From positions 20,277 to 84,276 of the forward strand of contig JAYMSP010000099.1 of NCBI GenBank assembly GCA_036897095.1: a stretch of DNA of 64,000 bases, in the 5' to 3' direction. Position numbers and translations under genes: made by a program. This document shows, in pieces, positions 1 through 11,150 of the stretch; position 1 is the first letter of the stretch, and every line of letters begins with the position of its first letter. This DNA is from Plantago elongata (lineage: Eukaryota > Streptophyta > Magnoliopsida > Lamiales > Plantaginaceae). Under the pieces are notes generated by a model, which did not search any database, was not told where the DNA came from, and was given only the letters and a program-made list of their open reading frames with translations.

Positions 1-655
1 AGCTTGGATTTGTCTTTTGCGAGATGTTATTGTAGTATTTTACTGTTCCGATTGCTCTCTTTCGACCTCTTTCTTTACCCGGAGCAATTTTTTATTTTGG
101 GGATTTCATCCTGTGTACTCTCAACTCAATCTAGTCAGTCTAGTGGGGATCTTCTTTCTCATTTTTCATATCGAAGTTATTATCCCACTCTTATAAATTA
201 CACTTAAATTAATTATTGTAAAATGAAAGGAAAAAATTACTATGGATCTTTTATCTCATTCTTCATGTTCCAATTAATATCTTACTCTACAAAACATGAC
301 ACATATCATTCTAACTAGAATTTAATTGCATGTAAGTTAACCATGATAAAAGAATCATTATCTAAACTATCTTTCAACCTTATTTACTTATGATTAGGAA
401 ACTCTTACTCAATTTTTTCCTCCACGTTATTTTACTCTACGCCAACACTTATCTTCCCCTCCACTTTCTTCTTTTCGTTCTTCTCACGTTTCTGAATCAA
501 CTTCAACAAGGATCTATTCTAATTCTCAAAATCTACATCTATTATATTTGTTCCATTCGTATTATTTATTTATTAATAAATCATTAGCCGGCGAACCAAA
601 TCAATTTCACTTTATCTGATTCACTTCGAAGGTATGTTTATCAACGGGAGAGCTA
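1..655. other. AT-rich stretch, no gene seen
   Basis: I see only short open frames with no family resemblance and no convincing splice structure. The window edge may cut an element, but no terminal repeat is visible. Confidence 0.5.
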
Positions 656-659
656 CCAA

Positions 660-1960
660 TTGGTACATTATGAGCCCATTTCTTTGACCAAAATTTATTT
701 CATCAAATCACTATAATTTCAGTGTTGAATGTACATATTTACCCATCAAAGTACATTAAACAACTCCTTCTTATTGTCACATGTCACCTTCACATCCATC
801 ATTTTTATTGTTTTTAAATTTTAGTTTTTTCCACTTTAAAAATGTTTATAACTTTAAAAATAAAAACGTAAAAAATAAATAAAAATCACTAACAATTTTA
901 TATTTTCGAGATCTATAAATAAAGATCACTCTCAACTATGTTTGAATTATTATCTTGATATGTATGAAAATCACTAACAACTTTGTTCAAATCTTAATAA
1001 ATTGTAAAACAATTCTAAAAAAACAATGCTACAAATTTTAACTTTTAAACACTCTTATAAATATCTTGAATATGTAAAAATAATCATTTATATTAAAAAA
1101 TACCCGAAACCCGAATTCGATGCTCAATACTCGTGTTCGATGTCCGGTATCTGTATTCGATGCCCGTTCTCCATGTCCGATGCACTGTACCCGTGTTTGA
1201 TGTCCAGTATCAGTAAGCAATGCCCGGTAACCGTAAACATCCCGGTATATGTGTCCGGTGTCAAGTTCAATATTTGAATCCGATGCTCGGTAGTCGTGTT
1301 CGATGCCTCGTATATATATCTGAAGCCCGTCACCCGTGTTTGATGTTCGGTATCCGTAAGCAATGCTCGGTAACCATATTCATTGCCCGATATCCATACC
1401 CGATGCCCGTCACCCGCATCTAGTGCACGGTACTTGTGTTTGATGTCTGGTATCCGTAAGCAATGCCCAGTAACCGTACCCATTACCCGGTATTTGTGTC
1501 TGATGTCCGGCCATGTTACCCTATCTGATTATCATATCATGTTGCTAGTTTAATTATTGACCCAATATAATAAAATTACACTTTTAAAACTCATCTTATA
1601 ATTTATTAAGGTCCAAATAAAGTCGTTAGTGATTTTTGTAGATCTCGAAAAAAATAATTCAAATATAGTCAAGAGTGGTTTCTATTTATATATCTCAAAA
1701 AATATAGTCATTGATAATTTTTATTTATTTTTATCATTTTCTATTTTAAGTTATGGACGTTTTAAATTGGACAAAATAAAATTTAAAGAAAAAGATGAAG
1801 AATTAAACAAATGAACAAGTGAGATGAAGAAAAGAAATATGTGGGTCCACTCAATTATTCTTACAGTACATAAATATGTACTATTTGATAAAAAAATGTA
1901 TGAAGTTGTTGATGGTTTTGTTGGCTAAAGAAAATTAAAGTAAGTGTTGTGGAATAGTAT
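660..1960. mobile_element. Fold-back element with long degenerate inverted arms
   Basis: The left arm (about 660-1000) is an imperfect reverse complement of the right arm (about 1610-1960). Matching blocks include ATCACTAAC near 888 against its complement near 1626, the CGAGATCTA block at 907 against 1640, and the arm segment ending GTTTATAAC at 848 against the complement near 1750. The arms enclose a non-coding minisatellite, and no transposase is visible. Fold-back elements and MULE-type elements with long arms look like this. The class is inferred from structure only, and the outer ends are approximate because the arms have diverged. Confidence 0.55.
1105..1515. repeat. 20-21 bp minisatellite, GC-richer than surroundings
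   Basis: Degenerate tandem copies of a unit like CGTGTTCGATGCCCGGTATC run across about 400 bp. Variants of GATGCCCGGTA, AGCAATGCCCGGTAACC and GTGTTTGATGTCCGG recur, the last at about 1194, 1337 and 1437. The long open frames on both strands here are a by-product of the repeat, not genes. The block sits centrally between the fold-back arms. Confidence 0.8.
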
Positions 1961-2760
1961 GGATTTGCAAAAAAATCCGTTTATCAATTATAAGGTTTAA
2001 TTTTTTCGTAGTGGTACAATAATTTTTTTAACTTGTTAAAATAAATATTTATATGGTTTGCTATGTATTTTTTATTTAGCTAAAAGTAGTTTAAGACATA
2101 TCAATTTTAGTTGGAGTTGATAGTAATTTCTTTCTTTTATTTACATAGTTAACTCAAGTATGGTTTATGAGAGTGGGACATTAATTGGGACATGAAAAGT
2201 GGAATAGAAGATCTGGATCGGTGGGCGGAGGGCTAAACTGCTCAAACTTGCATTCACTGAGACGGTATACAAATTTTGAGTTTGTAGGAATGAGTTTTGC
2301 TTTCATAGGAATACCCCGTGGACACTAATCGAATTGTCCAAAGGATTATTAATGTTATAGTTTATAGGGCGTGAAGTATCTCGAGTTAGAGACCCTTGAT
2401 AGGTACTTGATAGCACCCTAGAATGTTAATGTGTTTACTAGTCATTTACATTTGTTTAGGCTGGATCCTTTTCAGATTGCCTTCCACTCTGTAATTGTGT
2501 TTTAAGATAATAAAAGTCTATCTTAGTTTCAAAAGGAAAAAAAGAAAAGAACTTTGTTAGATATGGAGTTCAAATATTAAATTAGTAAGAAATTTAGTTA
2601 TTTTAACAATCTTTTTGGATTCTAACCGATATAACATACGTGAACTTACTTAAGAACTAATTTTGCAGTTCTTACCATTAAATTTATTAAGAATTTTATA
2701 ATAGAATTCGAGATACCACCGCGAGTGATACGTATATCATACCAACAATATATAATTAGT
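1961..2760. other. Intergenic, nothing recognised
   Basis: This is AT-rich sequence without a credible reading frame, RNA gene or terminal repeat that I can name. Confidence 0.4.
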
Positions 2761-2761
2761 G

Positions 2762-3822
2762 GTGCGATCTACACTAATTTGTAAATAATCTAATAATTTA
2801 AACATGATATCGTGTTTGAAGAAGTAAACCTCACTCTATGGTAACTACACTAAAAATATGATAATGTCATTTCAGGACTCCATTAGAGGGGTAACAAACT
2901 CTACAATTTGGGATTATACACATAAACAAAAGCACATTATGACAAAACACTCTTAAAATGGATACTTCAAACACAAGAACTCAGTTCGAAGAGTAAACAA
3001 TTTATAATAATTATATAATTTTAATTCGAGGGCTCAATTCAAAATGTAAATTCAACTCTAAGAATAAGATAATTCTACATGAAAACCACTTTTGAAGAGC
3101 TAACCAACTCAAAAAAATATGATAATAAGAACATGTAAACACTGATGAAAGGTTAAACAGTACTATTTGAAAAAATAATCTAAAAATAATATAATTCCAA
3201 CTTAAAAAATCGATTCAAATGGTTAAAAAAGAAGTGTAGAAATCTCATCACCTCAATTTGGAAGCTCAATTAGAAGTGCAATCTTGTAAGTGATCTAATA
3301 ATTTAAACTTGAGATTGTTATTGAAAATGTAAACCTCATTCTATGGTAACTGCACTAAACATATATTTCATTCTAAGACTCCATTAGAAGGGTAACAAAT
3401 TCTACAATTTGGGAACTATACACATAAACAAAAGCACATAATATGATAAACACTCTAGAAATGGATACTTCTAACTCAAGAACTTGGTTTGGAGGATAAA
3501 CAACTTATAATAATTAGATATCTAATTCGGGAACTCAATTCAAACTGTAAACTCAACTCTAAGAATGTAACGATAACGAAGTGCAGCTCAGTTGGTAAGA
3601 CGCTTCACCTCCAACTAATAGGTCGGGGGTTCGAGTCACCCTTTAGCCGTTTAAAAAAAACTCTAAGAATGTTATAAGTATGACTTGAAAATATATTTTG
3701 AAGAGCAAACTAACTCAAAAAATATAATAATAAGAACATGTAAATAATAACGAAAGGTTAAACAATACTATTTGAAAAAATAATCTAAAATAGTATAATT
3801 TCAACTTGAGAAATCGATTATG
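2762..3822. repeat. Direct tandem duplication, two ~460-bp copies
   Basis: Copy 1 (about 2762-3222) and copy 2 (about 3275-3822) are collinear with an offset near 505 bp. Shared landmarks are CTATGGTAACT, TACACATAAACAAAAGCACA and CTACAATTTGGGA, and the shared end is an AATCGATT block. Copy 2 is longer because a tRNA-like retroposon has inserted in it. There is no coding signal in either copy. Confidence 0.8.
3556..3672 (+). mobile_element. Tiny tRNA-derived SINE / tRNA retroposon with TSD
   Basis: The element covers about 3569-3660. It has a pol III A-box-like AGCTCAGTTGGTAAGA, a B-box-like GGTTCGAGTC, and ends in an A-run. It is flanked by the 12-bp duplication CTCTAAGAATGT at 3557-3568 and 3661-3672. 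The other copy of the host duplication, near 3057, carries the uninterrupted site. The anticodon arm does not fold with a standard 7-nt loop, so I do not call a functional tRNA. A degenerate relative lies at 49150-49239 on the minus strand. Confidence 0.8.
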
Positions 3823-4059
3823 CAGAGTCGAGAAAGCCGTTTGGTGGGGCCATTGGTTGTCTTTAATTTGGTGGGGATATGAGACCGATCTCGCCCGTTA
3901 TAGCAACATGTAAAAAAAATTAGAGTTCATGTCGTGTATTAAAGTTCACAAAGAACATGCGCCTCCGAGTATTTTTCAACATTTGGTATTAATTATTAGT
4001 TGTTTATCCTCATTTCAAGTATATTGACTTCATGTTATTCAATTACAATTGTGCATTAC

Positions 4060-4560
4060 CTATTGAGACTGAGAGTATTTTGGAGTCGGAGCAGTGGCTG
4101 TTGAAAGTAGGAGATAGTGAAATTGGTGATAATAATGAGTGGTGAGTATGAGTCGTTCAATTTTATTGATGAACCAATTGATGTAATAGATATATAACTT
4201 ATTTTGTTGGACCATGTTGATGATGGTGTATGGTGCAAATTAATATCATTGTGTGAGAAGATTTATAGTGCAAATATTAAGTGCGAAGGTGTATGGTGCA
4301 AATATCAAATAAAATACTATATGAAAAAATGGTGGTGTGGAGGTTTTCATAATTCGGATGGCATTAAAACCTTCAGATCTTACTAACTTTCATATTAGAT
4401 TCCAGCGGATACAATTTTTTACTTTGGTTTGTTATGCAATGACAATCAACAAGAGTCAGAACAATCCTTATCTCATGTGGACTCCACCTCCCAAATCATA
4501 TTTGAGCCATGGTAATCTCTATATATTGCATTTTAGAGAGTCATAATAAGGGGCTAAAGT
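4060..4560 (+). pseudogene. Helitron helicase C-terminal remnant 1
   Basis: Fragments of the PIF1-like helicase of plant Helitrons are readable across several frames. A WLLKVGDGEIG-like stretch lies near 4090. Near 4390-4470 there is a stretch ending FTLVCYAMTINKSQ, which is the motif VI region of these helicases (CFAMTINKSQGQ in the family). Stops and frame changes interrupt everything, so it is dead. A second remnant follows at 4870. Confidence 0.65.
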
Positions 4561-4869
4561 TTAGCATTAGATGAGGAATTAAGACATCTCACCGACGTAG
4601 AAATCAATGTTGATTACAAGGATGTGTTTAGGAATCTTTGAGGTATGAATTATTATATTAGTACACATTATATTTAAACTAACATTTTTATTTTATTTAA
4701 TAATTACTTTTTCGATATTTGCTAATGACACGTCGTTAACAAAGACACATGTGTATTTCATCGAGTTCCTATACACAATTAGCAATTTTCATATACAATT
4801 TATATAAGTTAAATGCATTTAAATTATTCATATTTATTAATTATGTTTATTGTATTTTATTTACTTACA

Positions 4870-5460
4870 GTCTTGTTGCTCACATGTTGAGACTGAGAAT
4901 ATTAGGGAGTTTGTTGATTATTTGTAGAAGGTTGGAGATGACGAAGTTGGTGGCGATAATGATGGTGATGTAGAATTTTAATTGCCTGATGATATCTTGG
5001 TTTTCGTTCTGCTGGTGAACCAATTGTTGCAATAGTTGATAGCACATATCCTAGCATATTGGACCAGATTGGCGATTGTTGGTACATCCAGAATAGATAT
5101 ATTCTTGCTTCGACCAATGAGAAAGTCTAGAGAGTCAAATAACTATATAATGTATCTAATATCTTGTGATGCAACTGAATTCATGAGTTTCAAATACATG
5201 GGAATAACGCTTGAGTTATTGAGGCGAATTTACAATGGAACTCGGTTGATTGTAACCGCAGTAGTCAATCATGTTATTGAGGCGAATACATGAGAAGAAT
5301 GCTTGATTAAATGTTTTTGTTCCTAGGATGATACTCACATATTTTGTCCTTAATAGGTTTCCCTATTAGATTTCATCAAAGTCAATTCTTCATATTAGTT
5401 TGTTATGCGATAACTATCGACAAGAGTCAGGGTTATCTAAAGCAAGAGTATTTCGCCTTT
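4870..5460 (+). pseudogene. Helitron helicase C-terminal remnant 2
   Basis: Order and content match the end of a Helitron RepHel protein: a degraded VGDDEVGGDNDG region (4930), an ILA..N block (5100), NGTRLIVTAVVNHVIEA (5235-5285), a VFVPR-like stretch (about 5315), and VCYAITIDKSQG (5400-5430). Frames are broken by indels and stops. About 170 bp downstream, GCTACGGGTTAGTTATTAGT at 5602-5621 resembles the tail of a Helitron 3' end, which normally finishes CTRRT, but no clear hairpin confirms it. Confidence 0.7.
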
Positions 5461-5813
5461 TTGTTATACATCAATTATACATTTTCTTTAAAATAATTCA
5501 ATGTATTCAACCTTATATATTGTTATATATGACTTTTTGATCATCTACTATGTTTCATATTAAACTTAATTTTAATTAAAAGTTAAATATTACGTGACAA
5601 TGCTACGGGTTAGTTATTAGTATCAGTTTCTTTTAACTACATATTTTGCATTCAATTTATTTAAATTTCGTTAATTAATTAAAAATAAAAAATTGAAAAA
5701 CTAAAATATCTAATGATTAAAATTATAAAATACAATAGTTAAGGACCGGAGTGAAATAAACAATTAAATAGTGAGAGTATAATCAGTGTGTCGTTCTCTT
5801 CCGGGTCATCCTA

Positions 5814-8754
5814 ATGTACCGTAAAATCGCCGGTTTCTTCTTCCGATCAGCTTCTCTACTAGTGGGCCGTGACACTACCAGACCGACTCCGCTCTATCAC
5901 AATCTATCTCCGTCGCATATCAATTTGCTCCGCCACTTTTCTTCTCCTCCTCCAGGTAGCTACTTCTCATTCCACCATTTTCATCAAGCTTTTCTATGAT
6001 CTGGACATGTTTGTATCGTTGTGGTTGTGGATCTATTTTATGTTTGTTTCTTGTTCAATTTTTCTTTTCATTATTACTGATTTACGTTTATTAAGCTCAC
6101 TCACTGGATTGCAAATTCCCTAGTTTAGTACCTTTAAATTTTTATCTCTCTGATTTCAATCACTTGTTATCAATACCAATTCAACAAATTAAAGACTTCC
6201 AAACAGGATTTGAAACAGCATCTGTTTTTTCCATGACTACGTTTTAGTTTCAGTTCAATTGTAGGCAACGATAGGATCTACTTAGTCTTTGTTCTCTTCG
6301 TCTGAACATAACAGATGAACTGAACTACATTGGGTAATTTTGTGGTTTACTCCTTACTGCAGGTGTATCGGGAATGGTTTCGGAAACGATCGGTGATGGT
6401 GGAAAAGCAATCACTCGTGTTCTTTTCTGTGGACCGCATTTCCCTGCTTCTCATAACTATACAAGAGAATACCTGCAAGGCTATTCATCTATAAAGGTGC
6501 TTCATATCATTGGGTACTTGTTTTGGATTTGAGATTTCTGGATATGCTTATAATCACTTCGTATTTGTTTATGTAATTCTAATTCTCGTGATTATTAATT
6601 TATTATTATTATTCATTGAATTTCTTTAAACTTCATTTTGCAGGTTGATGTTGTTCCCTTTGAGGAGATCCCTGATGTAATTGGAAATTATGATATCTGT
6701 GTTGTGAAAAGCTATCGGTTGAATTCTGATCTCATCTCTCAAGCAGGGCAAATGAAGCTTATCATGCAATATGGTGTTGGCCTGGAAGGTATATAATGAG
6801 CATGACTGCTGAAGGTTGTATAAGAGCTATAAATGAGCATGTCCAGGACCCCTTTATGATTTAGTACTATAATTTACTGAAATTTAGTATGTAATTTATT
6901 TTCTTACATGTAGGTATTGACATCACTGCTGCTACAAAACATGGAATTAAAGTTGCTAGGATCCCTAGTCATGGCACTGGGAATGCAACTTCATGTGCTG
7001 AAATGGCCATTTATCTGATGTTAGGTCTCCTCCGTAAGCATGTTCGTGCATTTTGATCTTAACCACTAAACCAATGTTTAACATACATATCAACTTTTGA
7101 AGTATGTGAACTCGTTTTCAGATAACATACAAATGTACTAGTGAATCATACTTGCTCTTAATGAATCTTCTTTTACACTGTGCTTTACAAGTTTGATTTA
7201 TGCTCTCCCCAGAGTAGATTACCGGCAATCAAGTTCCTTAACATTGAGAATTGATTGTCCCATCTTCTTTGTTTTTGCTATATTTTTCCCCATTTTTTTT
7301 TCTTTTTTTGTTTTCCTATTCAAATCGTAGCAAAAATTGCCTCTTATAAATGCTCATATTATGTAAGAAACTCCCTTTTCCTGTATGAATTACAGAAATG
7401 TGTTTCTAGTGTTTATAATAATGATATGTGATTAAATTTTTTTTTCTCGTCTACTGCTGCAGCATGAGATGCAAATTGCAGTGAGAGAAAAGAAACTAGG
7501 AGATCCCATAGGTGACACATTGCAAGGAAAAAGGGTGAATTCCTCTATTCCTTACACAACTTAAACTATTGTTATATTCATGATAGCACTGATGTAAATA
7601 TCACAGAGGTCGTCTCTGTATTCCTTACACAAGTTAAACTATTGTTATATCCCATAGGTCGTCTCTGTATTCACTCTTGATCTGTATGTCACTTTTACTA
7701 TTGGATTCTGTCCATTTCTGCAGGTATTCATTCTGGGATATGGAAATATTGGGATCCACTTAGCAAAGCGTTTGAAGCCATTCGGTGTGGAAATACTGGC
7801 TACTAAAAGGAGCTGGTCTTCACCTGTTGAAAGTCCACGCCAATCTGATTGTATGTAGATGTACAAATTTAACCATTCAACTCTAAAATAAAGATTCTGA
7901 ATAAGTTTTTGATTAACATATGATTCGATGCCTTCAGCATCATACTTTGAAGATGGCATGCATGATAACCTGGTAGACGAGAAGGGCAGTCATGGAGATA
8001 TTGTGAAGTTTGCAAGTCGTGCTGACATAATCGTTTGTTGCTTGTCCATGAACAGTGAAACGGTAATGGTTTTCTCCCTTGCTTTGCAGCTGCATGTAAT
8101 CTTTGCCATCAATTTTTTTTCTCTTCCAAAACTAAATTAACCATATCCATTTATCGGTGTGCTGTGTAAATTACTTTCAGGCTGGCATTGTAAACCATGG
8201 TTTCATATCTTCCATGAAAAAGGTTTGATTATGGCACTTTATTTTTAGTTTTATATGTTTGAATACAAGGAAATTAACTAAAAATTTAGTAGAATTGCTG
8301 TCATGCTTGAATATGAACGCCTCTTATGAATTATATTCATGATATCTGCTCTATGTTTAACTGACATAAGAAGTTGTACATTGGGCAGGGTGGTCTACTA
8401 ATTAATATAGCACGTGGTGGGCTGTTGGACTACAATGCGGTGCTTGCTCATTTAAAATCAGGCCATTTGGGAGGGTTAGGGATTGATGTTGCATGGACCG
8501 AGCCATTTGATCCAGAAGATGCCATTTTGAAGTTCCCGAATGTCATAATCACCCCTCATGTTGCTGGAGTTACTGAATGTTCCTACAGATTCATGGCCAA
8601 GGTCGAGCTCTCGAACTATACAGCAAATGCATTGTCCGATGTAATTTTTTGGCGCAAATTTAATGGTGACAGTTTGAATATGCAGGTTGTTGGAGAAGTT
8701 GCACTTCAACTTCATGGTGGAGAATCACTGACAGGGATCGAAATAGTCAATTGA
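5814..8754 (+). CDS. D-isomer-specific 2-hydroxyacid dehydrogenase
   Basis: A predicted NAD(P)-dependent 2-hydroxyacid dehydrogenase of 398 aa, most like the single plant gene I recall as At1g72190. Exons are 5814-5955, 6363-6496, 6644-6788, 6914-7041, 7463-7534, 7724-7850, 7938-8062, 8181-8222, 8389-8601 and 8686-8754. All phases agree. The Rossmann dinucleotide loop GYGNIG is at residues 212-217. The expected catalytic trio is present: Arg314 in NIARGG, Glu343 in AWTEPF and His362 in TPHVAG. The first ~50 residues are Ser/Arg-rich and could be an organellar targeting extension. A second ATG (Met in GMVSE) could give a cytosolic form, since the paralogue downstream starts near there. The physiological substrate is unknown. 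Intron 5 contains a short tandem duplication. Confidence 0.9.
7548..7668. repeat. Tandem duplication inside intron 5
   Basis: The stretch beginning ATTCCTTACACAA recurs at 7548 and 7620, and GGTCGTCTCTGT ends both units. The first unit carries about 23 extra bases. It lies wholly within the intron of the dehydrogenase gene. Confidence 0.75.
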
Positions 8755-9009
8755 TCAGCTAAAGACAGTGGAGTTGTGATAGGTTTTTAAACAGGTAAGC
8801 AGAATGCAGATGGCTTAACAAGAATTAGAGCAGGACCCAGTTCTTAAAGTTCTTCTGTTTATTGACTCTCAGTTTGCAATAATGCAATCATAAACAGTTG
8901 GTGATGCGGGAATCTTGTGATTCTTGATTTTCTGAAAATATCCTACTGATAAGCTCAGAACGAGTAGTCTTGCATAACAGCAGGATTTACAGGTTTCCCT
9001 AGAAAATTA

Positions 9010-9140
9010 AGGGGTTGTTTGTCATACCGTTAGAATGATCATCTCCCCACTCAATCGAACATTTTATAAAAAAAATTCAATTTCAATTGTGAAATTCCAC
9101 TTGAATTCTATGCCAATCAGTAAAGCATTTTTATTTTCTA
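9010..9140. repeat. ~130-bp dispersed repeat, copy 1
   Basis: Starts AAGGGGTTGTTTGT and includes ATCTCCCCACTCAA and CGAACATTTT. A diverged copy lies at 9735-9870. It sits in the 825-bp gap between the two dehydrogenase copies, which otherwise shows only the 3' flank of the first gene. It may be a MITE, but I found no clean inverted ends. Confidence 0.55.
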
Positions 9141-9734
9141 GCTCTTACCTATCTGTCACAACATAGTCAACATGAATCCTAAATTTATTGTTTCTTAGTT
9201 AAAGTTCAATTTTATTGGATGTCAAAAAGTTAAAAGCGGACATATATATGTTTTGATTAATAACATGGTTCGTGTTATATGCAGGAGAAGGACTTTGTGA
9301 AAGATTAAAAAGTATAAGAGCCTTTTTGCTCACAAGTTGGACTGTATGGTAACTTTGGGAAGGTTAGGTGGATGAAATGAAAGAAGGTGAATTATGTTGT
9401 CCGTTGGGTAGCTGTCGGCATATTAGTAACGTGATAAAATTACACTCTGGACCACATAAAAAGAGCATATTATATATTGGGCCCTTATATCTTAGCTAGG
9501 ATATGATTATATTAACCGTTTGATATATATACATCACAAATTGCTGCATAAGTCTCCAGGATCTTGGGATTGTTTAATCATGGGTAGCATTGGCACTCCG
9601 ATCGTATGTATTCTCTTCTGTGGACACCATTTTCCAGCTTGTCATACTTCCACGATTGACTACTTGCAAACCCATCCTTCAGCTCCTGTTAAGGTAATGT
9701 GCGTTTGATTTCGAATTGTATTTCACAATGTGAG

Positions 9735-9870
9735 TGTTAATAAGGGGATGTTTGTTACACTGCTGGAGCGCCATCTCCCCACTCAAATTCGAACATTTTG
9801 TACACGAAAAACCCAATTTCAATTAGAAAATGACACTCAATTTATATCAAAATCAGTCCCTTAATATCTT
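9735..9870. repeat. ~130-bp dispersed repeat, copy 2, in pseudogene intron
   Basis: Same family as 9010-9140 (AAGGGGATGTTTGT, ATCTCCCCACTCAA, CGAACATTTTGTA). It is bracketed by two copies of CATCCTTCAGCTCCT (9672 and 9888), each followed by TTAAGGTAATGT. The end of an exon and its splice donor have thus been duplicated around it. Confidence 0.6.
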
Positions 9871-10059
9871 AATAGTTCGATGGTCATACATCCTTCAGCT
9901 CCTATTAAGGTAATGTACTTTCTTGGTGCACTGTTCTGATGAATAATGATACATGTTTTAGGTTGATGTTGTAGCCATGGATGATGTTCCAAATGTTATT
10001 GGCAATTATGATATTCTTGTAGTAAAAAACTTTTGAGTAAATGCTGATCTTATCAGCTT

Positions 10060-11150
10060 GAGCTTTATACACTAGTAAAAAAAGGAGAAAGGATCCAATC
10101 CAACTACTACTAGCCCTAATTGGCTTTTAAAGGGTTGTTAGGTGGCCTCCTAAATGATTATAAATTTAGGGGAAGAACATATGACAATGTGCGCAACGGT
10201 CCATATAACCATTGGATGGTGAACTCTTTCAATTGTAGAGCACAAACAACTATATCTCTGACGGAGTAGGTCAACTAGTGCACAATAGTACAATAATTAT
10301 CTATACATGAAATTTCTCCACCTTAAGAGACGATTACTCTCAAAGATCAAACTATGGTGCACTTAAATACTAACATAAATAATGCCTACTTTTCTTGCCA
10401 AAACCGAATCCAGCAGTTGCCTAATCTCCTTCACTCTTTTGAATTTTGTTTGTTCACTTCACTCAAATTGAACTGCCTAAGACGTGGGTTTCTACGGATC
10501 TCTTTGTTGGATCCGAACTGTTGGTACCTAGCCCACCTTAATTATAACTGGACCAGCCCAAAATTCAACATATGACTGATGATCTGTTATATCAATATTA
10601 AACTTGAGTACCAATGAGGCAATGATTGTGTGATCGTTTATGGGATTTAAATTCTCTTAATCAAGATATCGAATTCGAGCTTTGTGGATGTAAAAAACAA
10701 CACTAGGAGAACCCCCCACAAAAAGGGCCACTTCATCTGAAAGTTTGGAGAAGATGGCCCAATTTCCAGGTGATGATCCAGTTTTATCAAGCTCAACCAT
10801 GCATGTTGGAATGTTTGTTCTCAGAATTCAAGTAGCATGGAAGAAGGCAAACTTTACTCCATGTCGATATGCCATTAGGCTCCCTAATAACTTGTTTAAC
10901 AAAGTTCAGGTTAAGCATATTCAACACAACACCACTTCTGTAAATTTGTGCATGAGTTTGGGTTGAGTTGCACAATCGAGTCCCGTTTAGAAGTCTAAAA
11001 ATAACCGTACATAAATAATTCATTTGGTAGCCGAATTGAACATTGATGATGTCCATGGACGAGCTGGACAGAGCCGGTTCTGTTATCGTCCTGCAAGTTG
11101 CTAGTTACAGAAAAGCGTTTCACCATTATGTACAGAGATAACTGTGAATC
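10060..11150. other. Unrelated ~1.1-kb DNA replacing exon 4 of the pseudogene
   Basis: Between the truncated exon 3 and exon 5 there is no trace of the NAD-binding-domain entry exon found in the intact gene. The sequence starts near CACTAGTAAAAAAAGG, which faintly recalls a transposon end. It contains no domain I recognise in any frame. Confidence 0.45.

Noticed and set aside
1124-1483. 119-codon minus-strand frame with recurring TGH and DIKH-type peptides
   Set aside because: It is the translation of the 20-21 bp minisatellite. Several frames on both strands are open for the same reason.
3583-3655. Functional tRNA gene
   Set aside because: A- and B-boxes are present, but the anticodon arm does not form a normal 5-bp stem with a 7-nt loop. 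The A-tail and TSD show a retroposon.
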